Shown piece after piece: positions 23,322 to 31,888 of a stretch of 56,432 bases of DNA. The stretch lies in assembly GCA_964497515.1 (NCBI GenBank), contig CAZCCV010000014.1, forward strand, positions 1 through 56,432, given 5' to 3'. The position numbers were made by a program, and so were the translations under genes. The first letter of the stretch is position 1; each line of letters begins with the position of its first letter. Under the pieces are notes generated by a model. That model worked only from the letters and a program-made list of their open reading frames with translations, had not been told where the DNA came from and made no database searches. This DNA is from CAZCCV01 sp964497515 (lineage in GTDB: Bacteria > Armatimonadota > UBA5829 > DTLH01).

Positions 23322-25460
23322 ATGAGAATCGGACTTATCATTGTCTTAGTGCTGCTTCTTTGTTCGCTTCAGGTCGGATTTGCCAATAGCCACAACCCTG
23401 GCCTGATTTCTTACACTGAACCGCAGACTGTTCCAACGGAATGGCTCTCACCGGATGGACTCCCGGAACCCATTCACGAAGTCCCCCATTACTTCGGACC
23501 TCTAATCATCAAGGAGTGCAGTCCGCCTAAGTGTTATCCATCAATGCGACCAGCTTCCACAATTGGTAGAGTTGCCGTTGTTGTTCACTCAGCAATATAC
23601 AACGACATATCTGAATCTCTTCACGACTACCAAAGGGATCTTCTGGGTGCAGGATTTATGCCAGTAGTTTATCAGTTTACAAACGGCACGCCAGAAGAAT
23701 TGCGGGCGTACTTGGCACAACTTTACAATAGTCCTGAGGGGCTTGTGGGTGCGATTCTTATAGGCAATATTCCTTATATCATTTATGAGATGATGCAAGA
23801 AAATGGGTATGTTAGCTTTCCGTGCGACATATTCTATATGGATCTCGATGGTGAGTGGCTAGATACACTCACGGATGGTAGTGTAAAGCCAAATAATGGT
23901 AAATACGATACCCGTAGTGGCAACTTGGATCTCGAGATATGGGTAGGGCGAATCTGGACTCACAACTTGACGGAACTGGGTGCAGAGACGGATCTTATTA
24001 ACAGCTATTTGGGGCGAACCAGAAATTATAGACAGGGGATAAATGTCACAAACGCGCAAGCCCTTGTCTATATTGATGACGACTGGGCCGATATGCTTGA
24101 CGATGACATTAACGCAGTGAAAATGGTTTTCTCAGAAGAATCCATTGAAGGTGTGAACCATCCCGAACTAACGAATGCTGAAGATTATCAAAGAAGGCTG
24201 AAGGTAAGTACCAGGTGGTATCATGTCAGGTCTCACGGGGAGTCTCGCTGTAACGGATTCTACCAAAACCGGAAACAGAACTTCGTTTATGTTTGCAACT
24301 CTGACTACCGAAGAATCAATCCTCGTGTTTCCTTCTACTCGCTATTTGGGTGTGCTGGGTGCAAATACACGACGAGTGACTATTTGGCTGGAACCATTGC
24401 CTTCAACAGCCGGACTCCGGGGCTGTTTGTTATAGGCAGCACCAAGAGAGGTGGAATGTGGAATGATATCCACTTTTACACTGCTTTGAGCGAGGGGCAC
24501 TGCCTTGGCGAATCATTCAGGATATGGTTCAATACTGTTCAGTATTATGAAAATGCGCCGCGTTGGTGGTATGGGATGACTATGGTGGGAGATCCCACAC
24601 TACACCCTAACCCTGCCAGTTTCACGCCTTACTACACACTGACTGCGGGTGCAAATCCAAAAGACGGTGGACTTGTAACACCTCGGGCTGGAACTGTGGA
24701 AGTCTACCCGTCAGGTCTTACTGTGCCTGTTTCGGCGGAGGACAAGCCAGGATACTACTTTGTCAGATGGGAAGGGCCTGTGGAAGATCCATATTCTGCG
24801 GAGACTAGAGTGACGATTACATCGAACATTCATCTGGTGGCTCACTTCACCGAAAGGACTCTAAACCAGGTTAAGGCGTTACCAGTAGGCACACATACAA
24901 CTATCATCAACAGGCCAGTCAGTATGAGCGAACCCGACAATTACTTCATTGAAGAACCTGACAGATCGTGCGGCCTACGCTTTTACGCACCACTTCACAG
25001 TTTGCATCCTGGTATGTTGGCACTAGCTGGTGGAATAATGTGTGAAGACCCAGAGACGGGTGAACGCTATATACACGCAGACCGTGCTCGACGAGTTGGC
25101 TGGTGCACTCCTATAGCTCCAATAGCAATGACGTGTCGATCATTAGGTGGCGAGGACTGGAAATGCGACAGCGCAGGTGGTGTGGGTCAGGTTGGTGTAA
25201 CTGGTGGTCGTGGAGCGAACAACATGGGGATGCTGGTAACTATATGCGGCAGAGTGAGCGACCTTCACGAATACAATCGTACGTTCTACATTTCTGATGG
25301 TTCCACTAAGGATCGTATCAGGGTGAGTATGCCGTTTAGACTCTTTCCGATGCCCAAGAATAATCAGTTCGTCAGTGTAACCGGTGCGGTAACTTGCGAG
25401 AAAGTTGGCGACAAAGTCGTGCCGTTGATTCTGTCGGGCGAAGCAGCAATTGCAAGATAG
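23322..25460 (+). CDS. Secreted caspase-like (C25/C11-type) peptidase, copy 1
   Basis: A 712-residue exported protein. The ATG at 23322 follows AGGAGG by 6 nt and starts a clear signal peptide (IIVLVLLLCSLQVGFA). The N-terminal half is a caspase-like fold of the gingipain type: VAVVVHSAIY, strands ending VGAILIGNIPY, a candidate catalytic H305 in VRSHGES, and C344/C347 in FGCAGC; the GDPTLHPNP segment closes the domain. A bacterial beta-repeat follows (GGLVTP...GYYFVRWEG, about 440-510), then an OB-like C-terminal region (FIEEPDRSCGLRF). Substrate is unknown. It is paralogous to the next gene. Confidence 0.75.
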   Translation: MRIGLIIVLVLLLCSLQVGFANSHNPGLISYTEPQTVPTEWLSPDGLPEPIHEVPHYFGPLIIKECSPPKCYPSMRPASTIGRVAVVVHSAIYNDISESLHDYQRDLLGAGFMPVVYQFTNGTPEELRAYLAQLYNSPEGLVGAILIGNIPYIIYEMMQENGYVSFPCDIFYMDLDGEWLDTLTDGSVKPNNGKYDTRSGNLDLEIWVGRIWTHNLTELGAETDLINSYLGRTRNYRQGINVTNAQALVYIDDDWADMLDDDINAVKMVFSEESIEGVNHPELTNAEDYQRRLKVSTRWYHVRSHGESRCNGFYQNRKQNFVYVCNSDYRRINPRVSFYSLFGCAGCKYTTSDYLAGTIAFNSRTPGLFVIGSTKRGGMWNDIHFYTALSEGHCLGESFRIWFNTVQYYENAPRWWYGMTMVGDPTLHPNPASFTPYYTLTAGANPKDGGLVTPRAGTVEVYPSGLTVPVSAEDKPGYYFVRWEGPVEDPYSAETRVTITSNIHLVAHFTERTLNQVKALPVGTHTTIINRPVSMSEPDNYFIEEPDRSCGLRFYAPLHSLHPGMLALAGGIMCEDPETGERYIHADRARRVGWCTPIAPIAMTCRSLGGEDWKCDSAGGVGQVGVTGGRGANNMGMLVTICGRVSDLHEYNRTFYISDGSTKDRIRVSMPFRLFPMPKNNQFVSVTGAVTCEKVGDKVVPLILSGEAAIAR

Positions 25461-25469
25461 TCACTTTTT

Positions 25470-25533
25470 GGGGTCGGTGTCTTCCGCCGACCCCTGAACC
25501 TCTCTAATCTGAGATTCGTCGTTCCCGATTTCT
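25470..25533 (-). pseudogene. Duplicated 3' end of the ABC-F gene (remnant)
   Basis: This stretch closely matches 27853-27916, which is the 3' end of the ABC-F gene. Read on the minus strand it encodes ESQIREVQGSAEDTDP where the intact gene has ESQIREIEGSVESTDP. It includes the GGGGTCGG/CCGACCCC hairpin (25470-25494). It is a by-product of the tandem duplication and may now serve as terminator for copy 1. Confidence 0.8.
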
Positions 25534-25554
25534 TTCGTGATGGCTGTACACGCC

Positions 25555-25583
25555 TTGACTTGGGTCAATGGCCGAGCCATAAT
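25555..25583 (+). promoter_or_regulatory. Promoter of caspase-like gene 2
   Basis: TTGACT (25555-25560), 17 nt, CATAAT (25578-25583), matching the promoter of copy 1 in spacing and in most bases. The predicted transcription start is about 25590. Confidence 0.78.
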
Positions 25584-25589
25584 GAGAAT

Positions 25590-25668
25590 AATACGGTGCC
25601 TGATTGGTGGTGTGTTATCTTGTTCACGCTTCTCATCACCGGACAGGGACTCCCTCAGGAGGCGTTGT
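25590..25668 (+). promoter_or_regulatory. Conserved 5' leader, copy 2
   Basis: Counterpart of the leader at 23243-23321. The GGTGGTG (25606-25612)/CATCACC (25634-25640) and CTCC (25650-25653)/GGAG (25658-25661) pairings are both kept, and the one change in the small hairpin falls in its loop. Confidence 0.55.
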
Positions 25669-27843
25669 TTGAGAATTGGATCTATAGTCGTTCTTGCAGT
25701 GCTGCTTCTTTGTTCGCTTCAGGTTGGATTTGCCAATAGCCACATCCCTGGCCTGATTCCTTACACTGGATCGCAGCCAGTGCCAACACAATGGATGTCA
25801 CCAGAGAGGACCGCGAAACCTGTTCACGAAGTCCCTCAGTATTTCGGACCTCTTATTATGACGGATTGCAGCCCGCCTCAAGTTATTCACGGAATGCATC
25901 CGTCCCCTGCACTTGCTGCAAATGGTAGAGTTGCAATTGTAGTCCACGCTTCTGTCTTCGGCAGCGTGATGAGCTCTATTAACCTATTTGCAATGGATCT
26001 TCAGGCTGTCGGATTCTCGACTACTATCTACAGGTTTACGGGAGGCACACCTGAAGCGCTGCGTGAGTATCTTGCGGGGCTCTACCGTAGCCCCGAAGGA
26101 CTTAAGGGCGCTATATTTGTTGGCGATATTCCATATGTAATATATGAGCTAATGCAGGACTGGGATGGTCCAGGGGGCGCACCGGCCGAGTACGACGACT
26201 TTCCGTGTGATCTATTCTATATGGATCTGGATGGCGAATGGCTCGACACACTCTCAGAAGGTAGTGTAAAGCCAAATAACGGCAAATACGATACCCGCAG
26301 TGGCAACCTTGATCTCGAGATTTGGGTAGGGCGTATACGAACCCATAACATGAGTGACATTGGTTCAGAAGCAGCCCTTACCAATAGCTATTTTGCCAGA
26401 AATAGAGCCTATCGAGCCGGAACCAGCACGACTGATTTGCAGGCTGTTGTCTACGATGATGACGACTGGCGCGATATGCTCGGTGGTGACCTCCGCGCGG
26501 TAAAACGTGTCTTCCCCGCAAACTCGGTTGTTGGTGTCAATGACCCTGATGAGACAACTGCTGCAGATTTCAAGAATAGACTGCCAGTCAGCACGAGATG
26601 GTATCTTGTCAGGTCTCACGGTTATCCTGGTGGCCATGGGTTCTACAGGGCAGATAAAAGCATATTCGACTATGTAACCACTTCGGACTACTGTCGAATC
26701 GATCCACACGCTTCGTTCTATTCATTTTTTGTTTGCAGCGGATGCGACTATACTACTAAGAACTTCCTGGGAGGAATCGCGGCCTACAACCCGCAGGCCG
26801 ATGGCATTTTTGCTATTGGTAGCACCAAGACTGGCGGAATGTGGAACGACAACTCCTTTTATGTTCCGATGGGACAGGGAAACTGCATTGGCGAATCATT
26901 TCGCATATGGTTCAATGAGGTTCAATACTCCGATATTGCACCGGCATGGTGGTACGGTATGGTTATGATTGGAGATCCAACACTTCATCCGAACCCCGCT
27001 AATCCGGTTCCGTACTACACACTCGATATGAATGTGGTTCCTGCGATGAGTGGCACTGTAACACCGCCGCTTGGAGTTTGCGTCTATCCGTCGGGTGTCT
27101 CAATACCCGTTTCGGCAGCTCCAACTGCCGGATATTCGTTTGTCAGGTGGGATGGTCCGGTCGATGATCCATACTCGGCCAATACCAGTGTGATTCTGAC
27201 GGAAGCGACCAGTTTGACGGCTGTATTTGCTCAGACGACTATTGATCAAGCGAAGATGATGGGCACAGATATGATGGTATCGCTTGCTAACAAGCCGGTT
27301 ACTGTGGTTGGGGCGGACTTCTTCTATATTGAGGAGCCTAACAGGACTTGTGGAATACGTGTCTATGCGCCATACCACTCATTGCAGCCTGGTATGACGG
27401 CGCAGGTTTCCGGAAGAGTCTCCGTCAACAACAATACGGGTGAGCGCTTCATCTCTGCAATCAGCTTGAGCAAAGACGGATATGGTGCTGTATATCCGCT
27501 TGCGCTCAACTGCCGTTCGGTGGGTGGTGCCGACTGGCACTACGACAGCGAGACAGGCCAGGGACAGCGTGGTGTAACTGGCGGCGAGGGTACGAACAAT
27601 ATCGGACTGCTGGTTACAGTCTGTGGAAAGGTGAGCTCCGTCAATACAAACCAGCGCTCGTTCTTTATATCTGATGGTTCGACTATGCCATCGGGTTCTC
27701 TTGTTAAGGTGCTGGCACCTGCAATCGTTCAGCTACCTGACGAGCAGCAGTTCGTCAGCGTTGTTGGTGTGGTATCTTGCCAGAAAGATGGTGAGAATGT
27801 GTTTCCGATCATACGGATGATCGGAGCAGCCACCCCAAGATAG
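25669..27843 (+). CDS. Secreted caspase-like (C25/C11-type) peptidase, copy 2
   Basis: A 724-residue paralog of the preceding gene, with the same order of signal peptide, caspase-like domain, beta-repeat and OB-like tail. It starts at TTG with AGGAGG 6 nt upstream; copy 1 has ATG at the same place. Candidate catalytic residues are H317 in VRSHGYPGG and C356/C359 in VCSGCDY. The signal peptide and leader are nearly identical to copy 1, while the mature region differs clearly, for instance a small insertion around DGPGGAPAEYD. The beta-repeat (SGTVTPPLG...GYSFVRWDG) and IEEPNRTCGIRVYAP are easily seen. The copies may have different substrates. Confidence 0.75.
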   Translation: MRIGSIVVLAVLLLCSLQVGFANSHIPGLIPYTGSQPVPTQWMSPERTAKPVHEVPQYFGPLIMTDCSPPQVIHGMHPSPALAANGRVAIVVHASVFGSVMSSINLFAMDLQAVGFSTTIYRFTGGTPEALREYLAGLYRSPEGLKGAIFVGDIPYVIYELMQDWDGPGGAPAEYDDFPCDLFYMDLDGEWLDTLSEGSVKPNNGKYDTRSGNLDLEIWVGRIRTHNMSDIGSEAALTNSYFARNRAYRAGTSTTDLQAVVYDDDDWRDMLGGDLRAVKRVFPANSVVGVNDPDETTAADFKNRLPVSTRWYLVRSHGYPGGHGFYRADKSIFDYVTTSDYCRIDPHASFYSFFVCSGCDYTTKNFLGGIAAYNPQADGIFAIGSTKTGGMWNDNSFYVPMGQGNCIGESFRIWFNEVQYSDIAPAWWYGMVMIGDPTLHPNPANPVPYYTLDMNVVPAMSGTVTPPLGVCVYPSGVSIPVSAAPTAGYSFVRWDGPVDDPYSANTSVILTEATSLTAVFAQTTIDQAKMMGTDMMVSLANKPVTVVGADFFYIEEPNRTCGIRVYAPYHSLQPGMTAQVSGRVSVNNNTGERFISAISLSKDGYGAVYPLALNCRSVGGADWHYDSETGQGQRGVTGGEGTNNIGLLVTVCGKVSSVNTNQRSFFISDGSTMPSGSLVKVLAPAIVQLPDEQQFVSVVGVVSCQKDGENVFPIIRMIGAATPR

Positions 27844-27849
27844 CTGCTG

Positions 27850-29805
27850 TTAGGGGTCGGTGCTTTCCACCGACCCCTCAATCTCTCTAATCTGAGATTC
27901 GTGGTTGCCAATTTCTTCGCAGAGTGATTCCCACTCCAGATACAGACTGTCGAGCTTCATCGAAAGCTCGTTGTACTCCTTCGATAACCTTCCGGATGAG
28001 CCGTCCTTGTAGGTCTCTTCACTCGCAAGCGCATCAGTGATCTCCTGTGTTCGCCCTTCAATCTCGGCTATTGCGTCTTCTGTGATTATCCGCTTCTTCC
28101 TGAGTTCTCGAAGTCCTCGTTCCAGCGCTCGCAACGGTGAGTCCTTGCGTTTTGCTGGTTCTATGATTCCCTTCAGTACTGCAACACGCTTTTCGGGTTG
28201 CTCTGGGGCAGGAGATGTTTTCTCCTTATAGTAAGAGTAGTTGCCCAGAAAGCTCTTCCAAGCGCCGTCTTTTATCTCCAAAATCTCATTTGTTACAGTA
28301 TCCAGGAGGTACCGATCGTGCGATGCCACTACGATTGTCCCACTATAGGCGCGCAGTGCTTCTTCGAGTGCCTCACGCGATTGGATATCCAGGTGGTTGG
28401 TCGGCTCATCGAGCAGAAGGAGGTTCGGATGAACTGCCAGAACCTTTGCAAGCGCCAGACGACACATCTCCCCGCCGGAGAGCACTTCCACCTTTTTGAA
28501 AGCATCATCGCCCATAAACAGGAATTGCGCCAGAAGATCGCGAGCCTGTTGTGAAGTGATGTTGGCGTCCGAGAGGAGTTCCTCCAGAACTGTTCGCGAC
28601 GGTACCAGGTGGTCGAACTCCTGCGCGAAATACACTGGTTCTACGTTGTGACCAAAGACCACGTCGCCGCCGTCGGCAGGTATTCTGCCAGCGAGAATCT
28701 TGAGAAGTGTAGTCTTTCCACTACCGTTTGGGCCGACGATTCCAACTTTCTGTCCGCGCAGAACCGTGAAATCCATATTCTCAAAGAGCATCTGTTCAGG
28801 AAAGCTCTTCGATAGCGAGTTGATCTTCACAACTTCGTGCCCACTTCTTGTTGCTGATGTCAGATTAGTCTGTATCGAAAGCTGTTCGCTCGTGCGTTCG
28901 ATCGGCTGAATGCGCTGCAGTTGCTTCACTTTGCTATCGCGCCGGTTGAACTTTCGGTGGGAGAATAGCGTTTGGATAGCCTGTTCCAGCCGATTGATCT
29001 CTTTCTGTTGCAGCTTGTACTGTTTCCGCTCTTCTTCGACTCTTAGAGCTTTTTGCTCAGCAAAAGCGTGATAATTCCCTGGATATGTGAATGCCGTTTT
29101 GCGGTCGAGTTCAACTACCTTCGTTACTACACGATCCATAAAATAGCGGTCGTGGCTGACTATCAGTGCTGCACCTTGATACCTGTCCAGCAAAAAGCTC
29201 TGCAGCCATTCGCACGCTTCGATGTCCAGATGGTTAGTAGGTTCATCAAGGAGTAGCATATCTGGCGACAGCAGGAGTAGTCGGGCAAGTGCTGCTCTGG
29301 TTTTCTGCCCTCCGCTGAGTGTTTGTACAGGTTTGTTAAAGTCTGATTCGTCAAAACCTAGACCCTTAAGAATTACTGTCGCCTCTATTTGACGGTCGAA
29401 CCCGTACAGTGCATCAAAACGGTCGTTAACTTCGGCGTAGCGTTGACCGAGCAGTCGAGCTTGCTTGCCCGATGCATTTGCCATTTCGCTCTCGATTCTG
29501 GCAAGCTCGGATGCACACTCAAAGAGCTCCGGTGTGACGCTCATCACTGCTAGGTGAAGCGCAGCAATATCGGGGAGATCCACTTCTTGTGGCAAATAGC
29601 CTATCGTTATCCCGGGTTCCTTGCTTACGTTTCCCGCATCCGCTGATATCTCGCCTTTGATTATCTTAAGAATCGTCGTCTTTCCGCTTCCATTTGCGCC
29701 GATGAGGGCTGCGCGCTCTCTATCGCCGACGAAAAAGGACACGTCGTCGAACAGATCCTGAGTGCCGTAAGACTTTTTGAGACTGGATACCGTTACTATA
29801 GGCAT
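27850..29805 (-). CDS. ABC-F family ATPase
   Basis: A 651-residue soluble protein with two ABC domains and no membrane segments. Walker A motifs are GANGSGKTT and GPNGSGKTT; signature motifs LSGGQKTRAALAR and LSGGEMCRLALAK; both Walker B regions read LLLDEPTNHLDI. The interdomain linker is charged and coiled-coil-like, as is the ~90-residue C terminus (REIEG...). ABC-F proteins act on the ribosomal E site, some protecting against antibiotics and others as translation factors; which applies here is not clear. The ATG at 29805 lacks an SD and lies one base after a possible leader peptide's stop. A longer in-frame extension would cross the terminator and is rejected. Confidence 0.92.
   Translation of the reverse strand: MPIVTVSSLKKSYGTQDLFDDVSFFVGDRERAALIGANGSGKTTILKIIKGEISADAGNVSKEPGITIGYLPQEVDLPDIAALHLAVMSVTPELFECASELARIESEMANASGKQARLLGQRYAEVNDRFDALYGFDRQIEATVILKGLGFDESDFNKPVQTLSGGQKTRAALARLLLLSPDMLLLDEPTNHLDIEACEWLQSFLLDRYQGAALIVSHDRYFMDRVVTKVVELDRKTAFTYPGNYHAFAEQKALRVEEERKQYKLQQKEINRLEQAIQTLFSHRKFNRRDSKVKQLQRIQPIERTSEQLSIQTNLTSATRSGHEVVKINSLSKSFPEQMLFENMDFTVLRGQKVGIVGPNGSGKTTLLKILAGRIPADGGDVVFGHNVEPVYFAQEFDHLVPSRTVLEELLSDANITSQQARDLLAQFLFMGDDAFKKVEVLSGGEMCRLALAKVLAVHPNLLLLDEPTNHLDIQSREALEEALRAYSGTIVVASHDRYLLDTVTNEILEIKDGAWKSFLGNYSYYKEKTSPAPEQPEKRVAVLKGIIEPAKRKDSPLRALERGLRELRKKRIITEDAIAEIEGRTQEITDALASEETYKDGSSGRLSKEYNELSMKLDSLYLEWESLCEEIGNHESQIREIEGSVESTDP
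27853..27877. terminator. Hairpin between caspase-like gene 2 and ABC-F gene
   Basis: GGGGTCGGTG (27853-27862) and CACCGACCCC (27868-27877) form a perfect 10-bp stem between convergent genes. The hairpin is also the last coding stretch of the ABC-F gene. There is no U-tract on either side. Confidence 0.5.
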
Positions 29806-29806
29806 T

Positions 29807-29839
29807 TTACGTGAAAAAAGCCGCGGGTATACTCCCCAC
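29807..29839 (-). CDS. Possible leader peptide of the ABC-F gene
   Basis: A GTG-initiated 10-codon frame (MGSIPAAFFT) with GGAG 9 nt upstream, whose TAA ends one base before the ABC-F ATG. It overlaps the terminator hairpin completely, so ribosome position would decide whether the hairpin forms. Translation is not proven. Confidence 0.35.
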   Translation of the reverse strand: MGSIPAAFFT

Positions 29840-29842
29840 GGC
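29814..29842 (-). terminator. Attenuator-type terminator in the ABC-F leader
   Basis: On the minus strand GCCGTGGG and CCCGCGGC form eight pairs (one U-G) with a 7-nt loop, followed directly by six T residues. It lies between the promoter and the ABC-F start, so read-through must be conditional. Confidence 0.75.
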
Positions 29843-29858
29843 CTGGTTCTCCAAGACA

Positions 29859-29887
29859 ATTCTACTTTGGAAGTGTGGTAGTGTCAA
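29859..29887 (-). promoter_or_regulatory. Consensus promoter of the ABC-F gene
   Basis: On the minus strand TTGACA (29887-29882), 17 nt, TAGAAT (29864-29859). The predicted start is near 29852, so the transcript begins at or just before the GGAG of the possible leader peptide. Confidence 0.8.
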
Positions 29888-29999
29888 CGATATCGGGTAT
29901 CTTCACTATCCAGACCAACAGCGCTTCGTCCGATTAGTGTACAATGGTGGTGTATTACACCCAAGTGCTGTGTGGGGAGTGCGCGCAAGGAGGTTATGC

Positions 30000-30674
30000 A
30001 TGCTGCCAATTGATCAAGTTGCTATCAGACTGGTTCTGGCTGCTGTGTTGGGGAGCGTGGTAGGATTTGAACGCGAGAGACACGACAAAGCAGCCGGGCT
30101 TCGCACCCATATGCTTGTCTCGGTTGGTTCCGCGCTTGTGATGATGGTGTCGACGTACGGGTTCGATGAAGTCTTGGGGAGCAAGGCAGCGACCGAACTT
30201 GACCCTTCGCGAGTTGCAGCTCAAGTAGTAAGTGGAATCGGGTTTCTGGGCGCTGGTATAATCATATTTCGTCGCGATGCAGTAATTGGGCTGACTACCG
30301 CCGCTGGTATATGGGCGATGGCGGGAGTCGGGCTTGCAGTTGGTGGTGGGATGTACTTCGCGTCGATTGTTGCCACCGCTCTGATTGTTGCTGTTATATG
30401 GGCGTTTAGGCCGATTGAGAGGCGATTGCGCGTCGAAAGCAAGCAGCATACGCTGAATATTACAGTCGATCGTTCAGTCTCAATATCGGAGCTTGAGGAC
30501 AAAGTACATTCGACGGGTGCTCTTGTTACCAAGGTTAGCATCGAGAAACTTGCAGACTCTGCGGAATGCAGTGTGAAACTCGTGCTCGACACCACCAGTG
30601 CGACCGATGTTCTTACAATCCTCGACTCAGTCCGCGAGTTTGCAGGGGTGCGGAAGGTGGAGATCACGAGTTAA
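30000..30674 (+). CDS. MgtC/SapB family membrane protein
   Basis: A 224-residue inner-membrane protein with four to five hydrophobic segments in the first ~135 residues (LVLAAVLGSVVGFERE, then SGIGFLGAGIIIF and TTAAGIWAMAGVGLAVG) and a soluble ACT-like C-terminal domain. The family signature FERERHDKAAGLRTHMLV is complete. MgtC-type proteins are linked to growth in low magnesium and to P-type ATPase control; this one's role is unknown. The ATG at 30000 has AAGGAGGT 5 nt upstream. It is divergent from ABC-F; a TACAAT at 29940 may be its -10. Confidence 0.9.
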   Translation: MLPIDQVAIRLVLAAVLGSVVGFERERHDKAAGLRTHMLVSVGSALVMMVSTYGFDEVLGSKAATELDPSRVAAQVVSGIGFLGAGIIIFRRDAVIGLTTAAGIWAMAGVGLAVGGGMYFASIVATALIVAVIWAFRPIERRLRVESKQHTLNITVDRSVSISELEDKVHSTGALVTKVSIEKLADSAECSVKLVLDTTSATDVLTILDSVREFAGVRKVEITS

Positions 30675-30734
30675 ACAAAAGTCACTGCCAAGCATTATTT
30701 CCGAGACTGTGCCAAAACGTTAACAAATTGCCGG

Positions 30735-30764
30735 TTGCTTGAGCTTAAAGCAGAGTGCTATAAT
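30735..30764 (+). promoter_or_regulatory. Promoter of galE
   Basis: TTGCTT (30735-30740), 18 nt, TATAAT (30759-30764) preceded by TGC, an extended -10. The predicted start at about 30771 lies only a few bases before a terminator hairpin. Confidence 0.65.
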
Positions 30765-30773
30765 GACACTCGT

Positions 30774-30808
30774 AAGGCGCGAGTGAATCAGCGCCTTTGT
30801 ATTTTTTT
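30774..30808 (+). terminator. Promoter-proximal terminator before galE
   Basis: AAGGCGC (30774-30780) pairs with GCGCCTT (30791-30797), followed by TGTATTTTTTT. The same GGCGC can instead pair with a second GCGCC at 30809-30813, so an alternative fold exists. It stands between promoter and gene and so looks like an attenuator. Confidence 0.65.
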
Positions 30809-30827
30809 GCGCCGTAGGGGGGTTAGT

Positions 30828-31820
30828 ATGGCGATTCTTGTAACTGGCGGACTCGGTTACGTTGGTTCGCACGCGGTCAAGCTTCTGGTGGGCCGCGGCG
30901 AAAAGGTAGTAACGCTCGACGACCTGTCGTATGGTCATCGAAGTGCATCGTGCGGCAGCGAAGTCGTGATTGGAGACATTGGTGACGCAGCGCTGTTGAA
31001 AAACATCTTCTCCAGACACTCCATCGATGCTGTTATGCATTTTGCTGCATTTACTGCGGTAGGAGAGTCAGTCGAGAATCCCCAGAAATACTATATCAAC
31101 AATATCGCGAAGAGCCTGGTGCTGCTTCAAGAGATGTTGGCTGCAAATGTGAAGCATATTATATTCTCATCTACAGCGGCTGTATTTGGGGAGCCAAAAG
31201 CGGTGCCGATTTCTGAAGATCATCCGAAGGATCCGACCAACCCTTACGGGCGTTCCAAGCTGATGCTGGAAGAGATTATGGCAGAGTACGATACCGCATA
31301 CGAGCTGAAATGGATGGCGCTTAGGTATTTTAACGCTTCGGGTGCAGATCCATCTGGCACTATCGGAGAGGATCATACTCCCGAACATCATCTCATTCCT
31401 ATCGTGCTTGAAGTGGCGCTCGGGAAGCGAGAAAAGGTATCCATATTCGGCACCGACTGGCCGACTCCTGACGGCACGTGCGTAAGAGATTATGTTCACG
31501 TTACCGATTTGGCGCAGGCGCATATACTGGCGCTCGAAGCGCTGAGAAATGGTGCTCCGAGTAACGTGTATAATATGGGGAATGGAAACGGGTACTCCGT
31601 GAAGGAAGTAATTGCGGTTGCGGAAGAAGTAACCGGCATTAGCATTCCTGCAGTTGCTGTACCAAGAAGGGCAGGGGATCCAGCACGATTGGTGGCGAGC
31701 TCAGAGAAGATCAAAGCACAGCTCGGATGGAGTCCCGAATACCCCAAACTGACGACCATAATTGAAACCGCGTGGGATTGGCACAAGAACCATCCCAACG
31801 GGTTCGAAGATTCAAAGTAA
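30828..31820 (+). CDS. galE: UDP-glucose 4-epimerase
   Basis: A 330-residue short-chain dehydrogenase-type enzyme interconverting UDP-glucose and UDP-galactose for polysaccharide synthesis and galactose use. It has the NAD-binding GGLGYVGSH at the start, SSTAAVFGEP with the active-site Ser region, the Y140-x3-K144 pair in NPYGRSKLMLEE, and the GalE-typical RYFNASGADPSG and VRDYVHVTDLAQAH. The ATG at 30828 follows GGGGGG; earlier in-frame starts would read through the hairpin. Confidence 0.93.
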   Translation: MAILVTGGLGYVGSHAVKLLVGRGEKVVTLDDLSYGHRSASCGSEVVIGDIGDAALLKNIFSRHSIDAVMHFAAFTAVGESVENPQKYYINNIAKSLVLLQEMLAANVKHIIFSSTAAVFGEPKAVPISEDHPKDPTNPYGRSKLMLEEIMAEYDTAYELKWMALRYFNASGADPSGTIGEDHTPEHHLIPIVLEVALGKREKVSIFGTDWPTPDGTCVRDYVHVTDLAQAHILALEALRNGAPSNVYNMGNGNGYSVKEVIAVAEEVTGISIPAVAVPRRAGDPARLVASSEKIKAQLGWSPEYPKLTTIIETAWDWHKNHPNGFEDSK

Positions 31821-31888
31821 CTGGCATATCTAGTGCGAACTGCGCAGTGGCAGCTCGGTATCTGTCGCAGTAGTCTGAGGTGAACCAC

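Noticed and set aside
29806..29859. Longer ABC-F protein starting at 29859
   Set aside because: The extension would be coded by the terminator hairpin and begin upstream of the predicted transcript start; the family N terminus begins at 29805.
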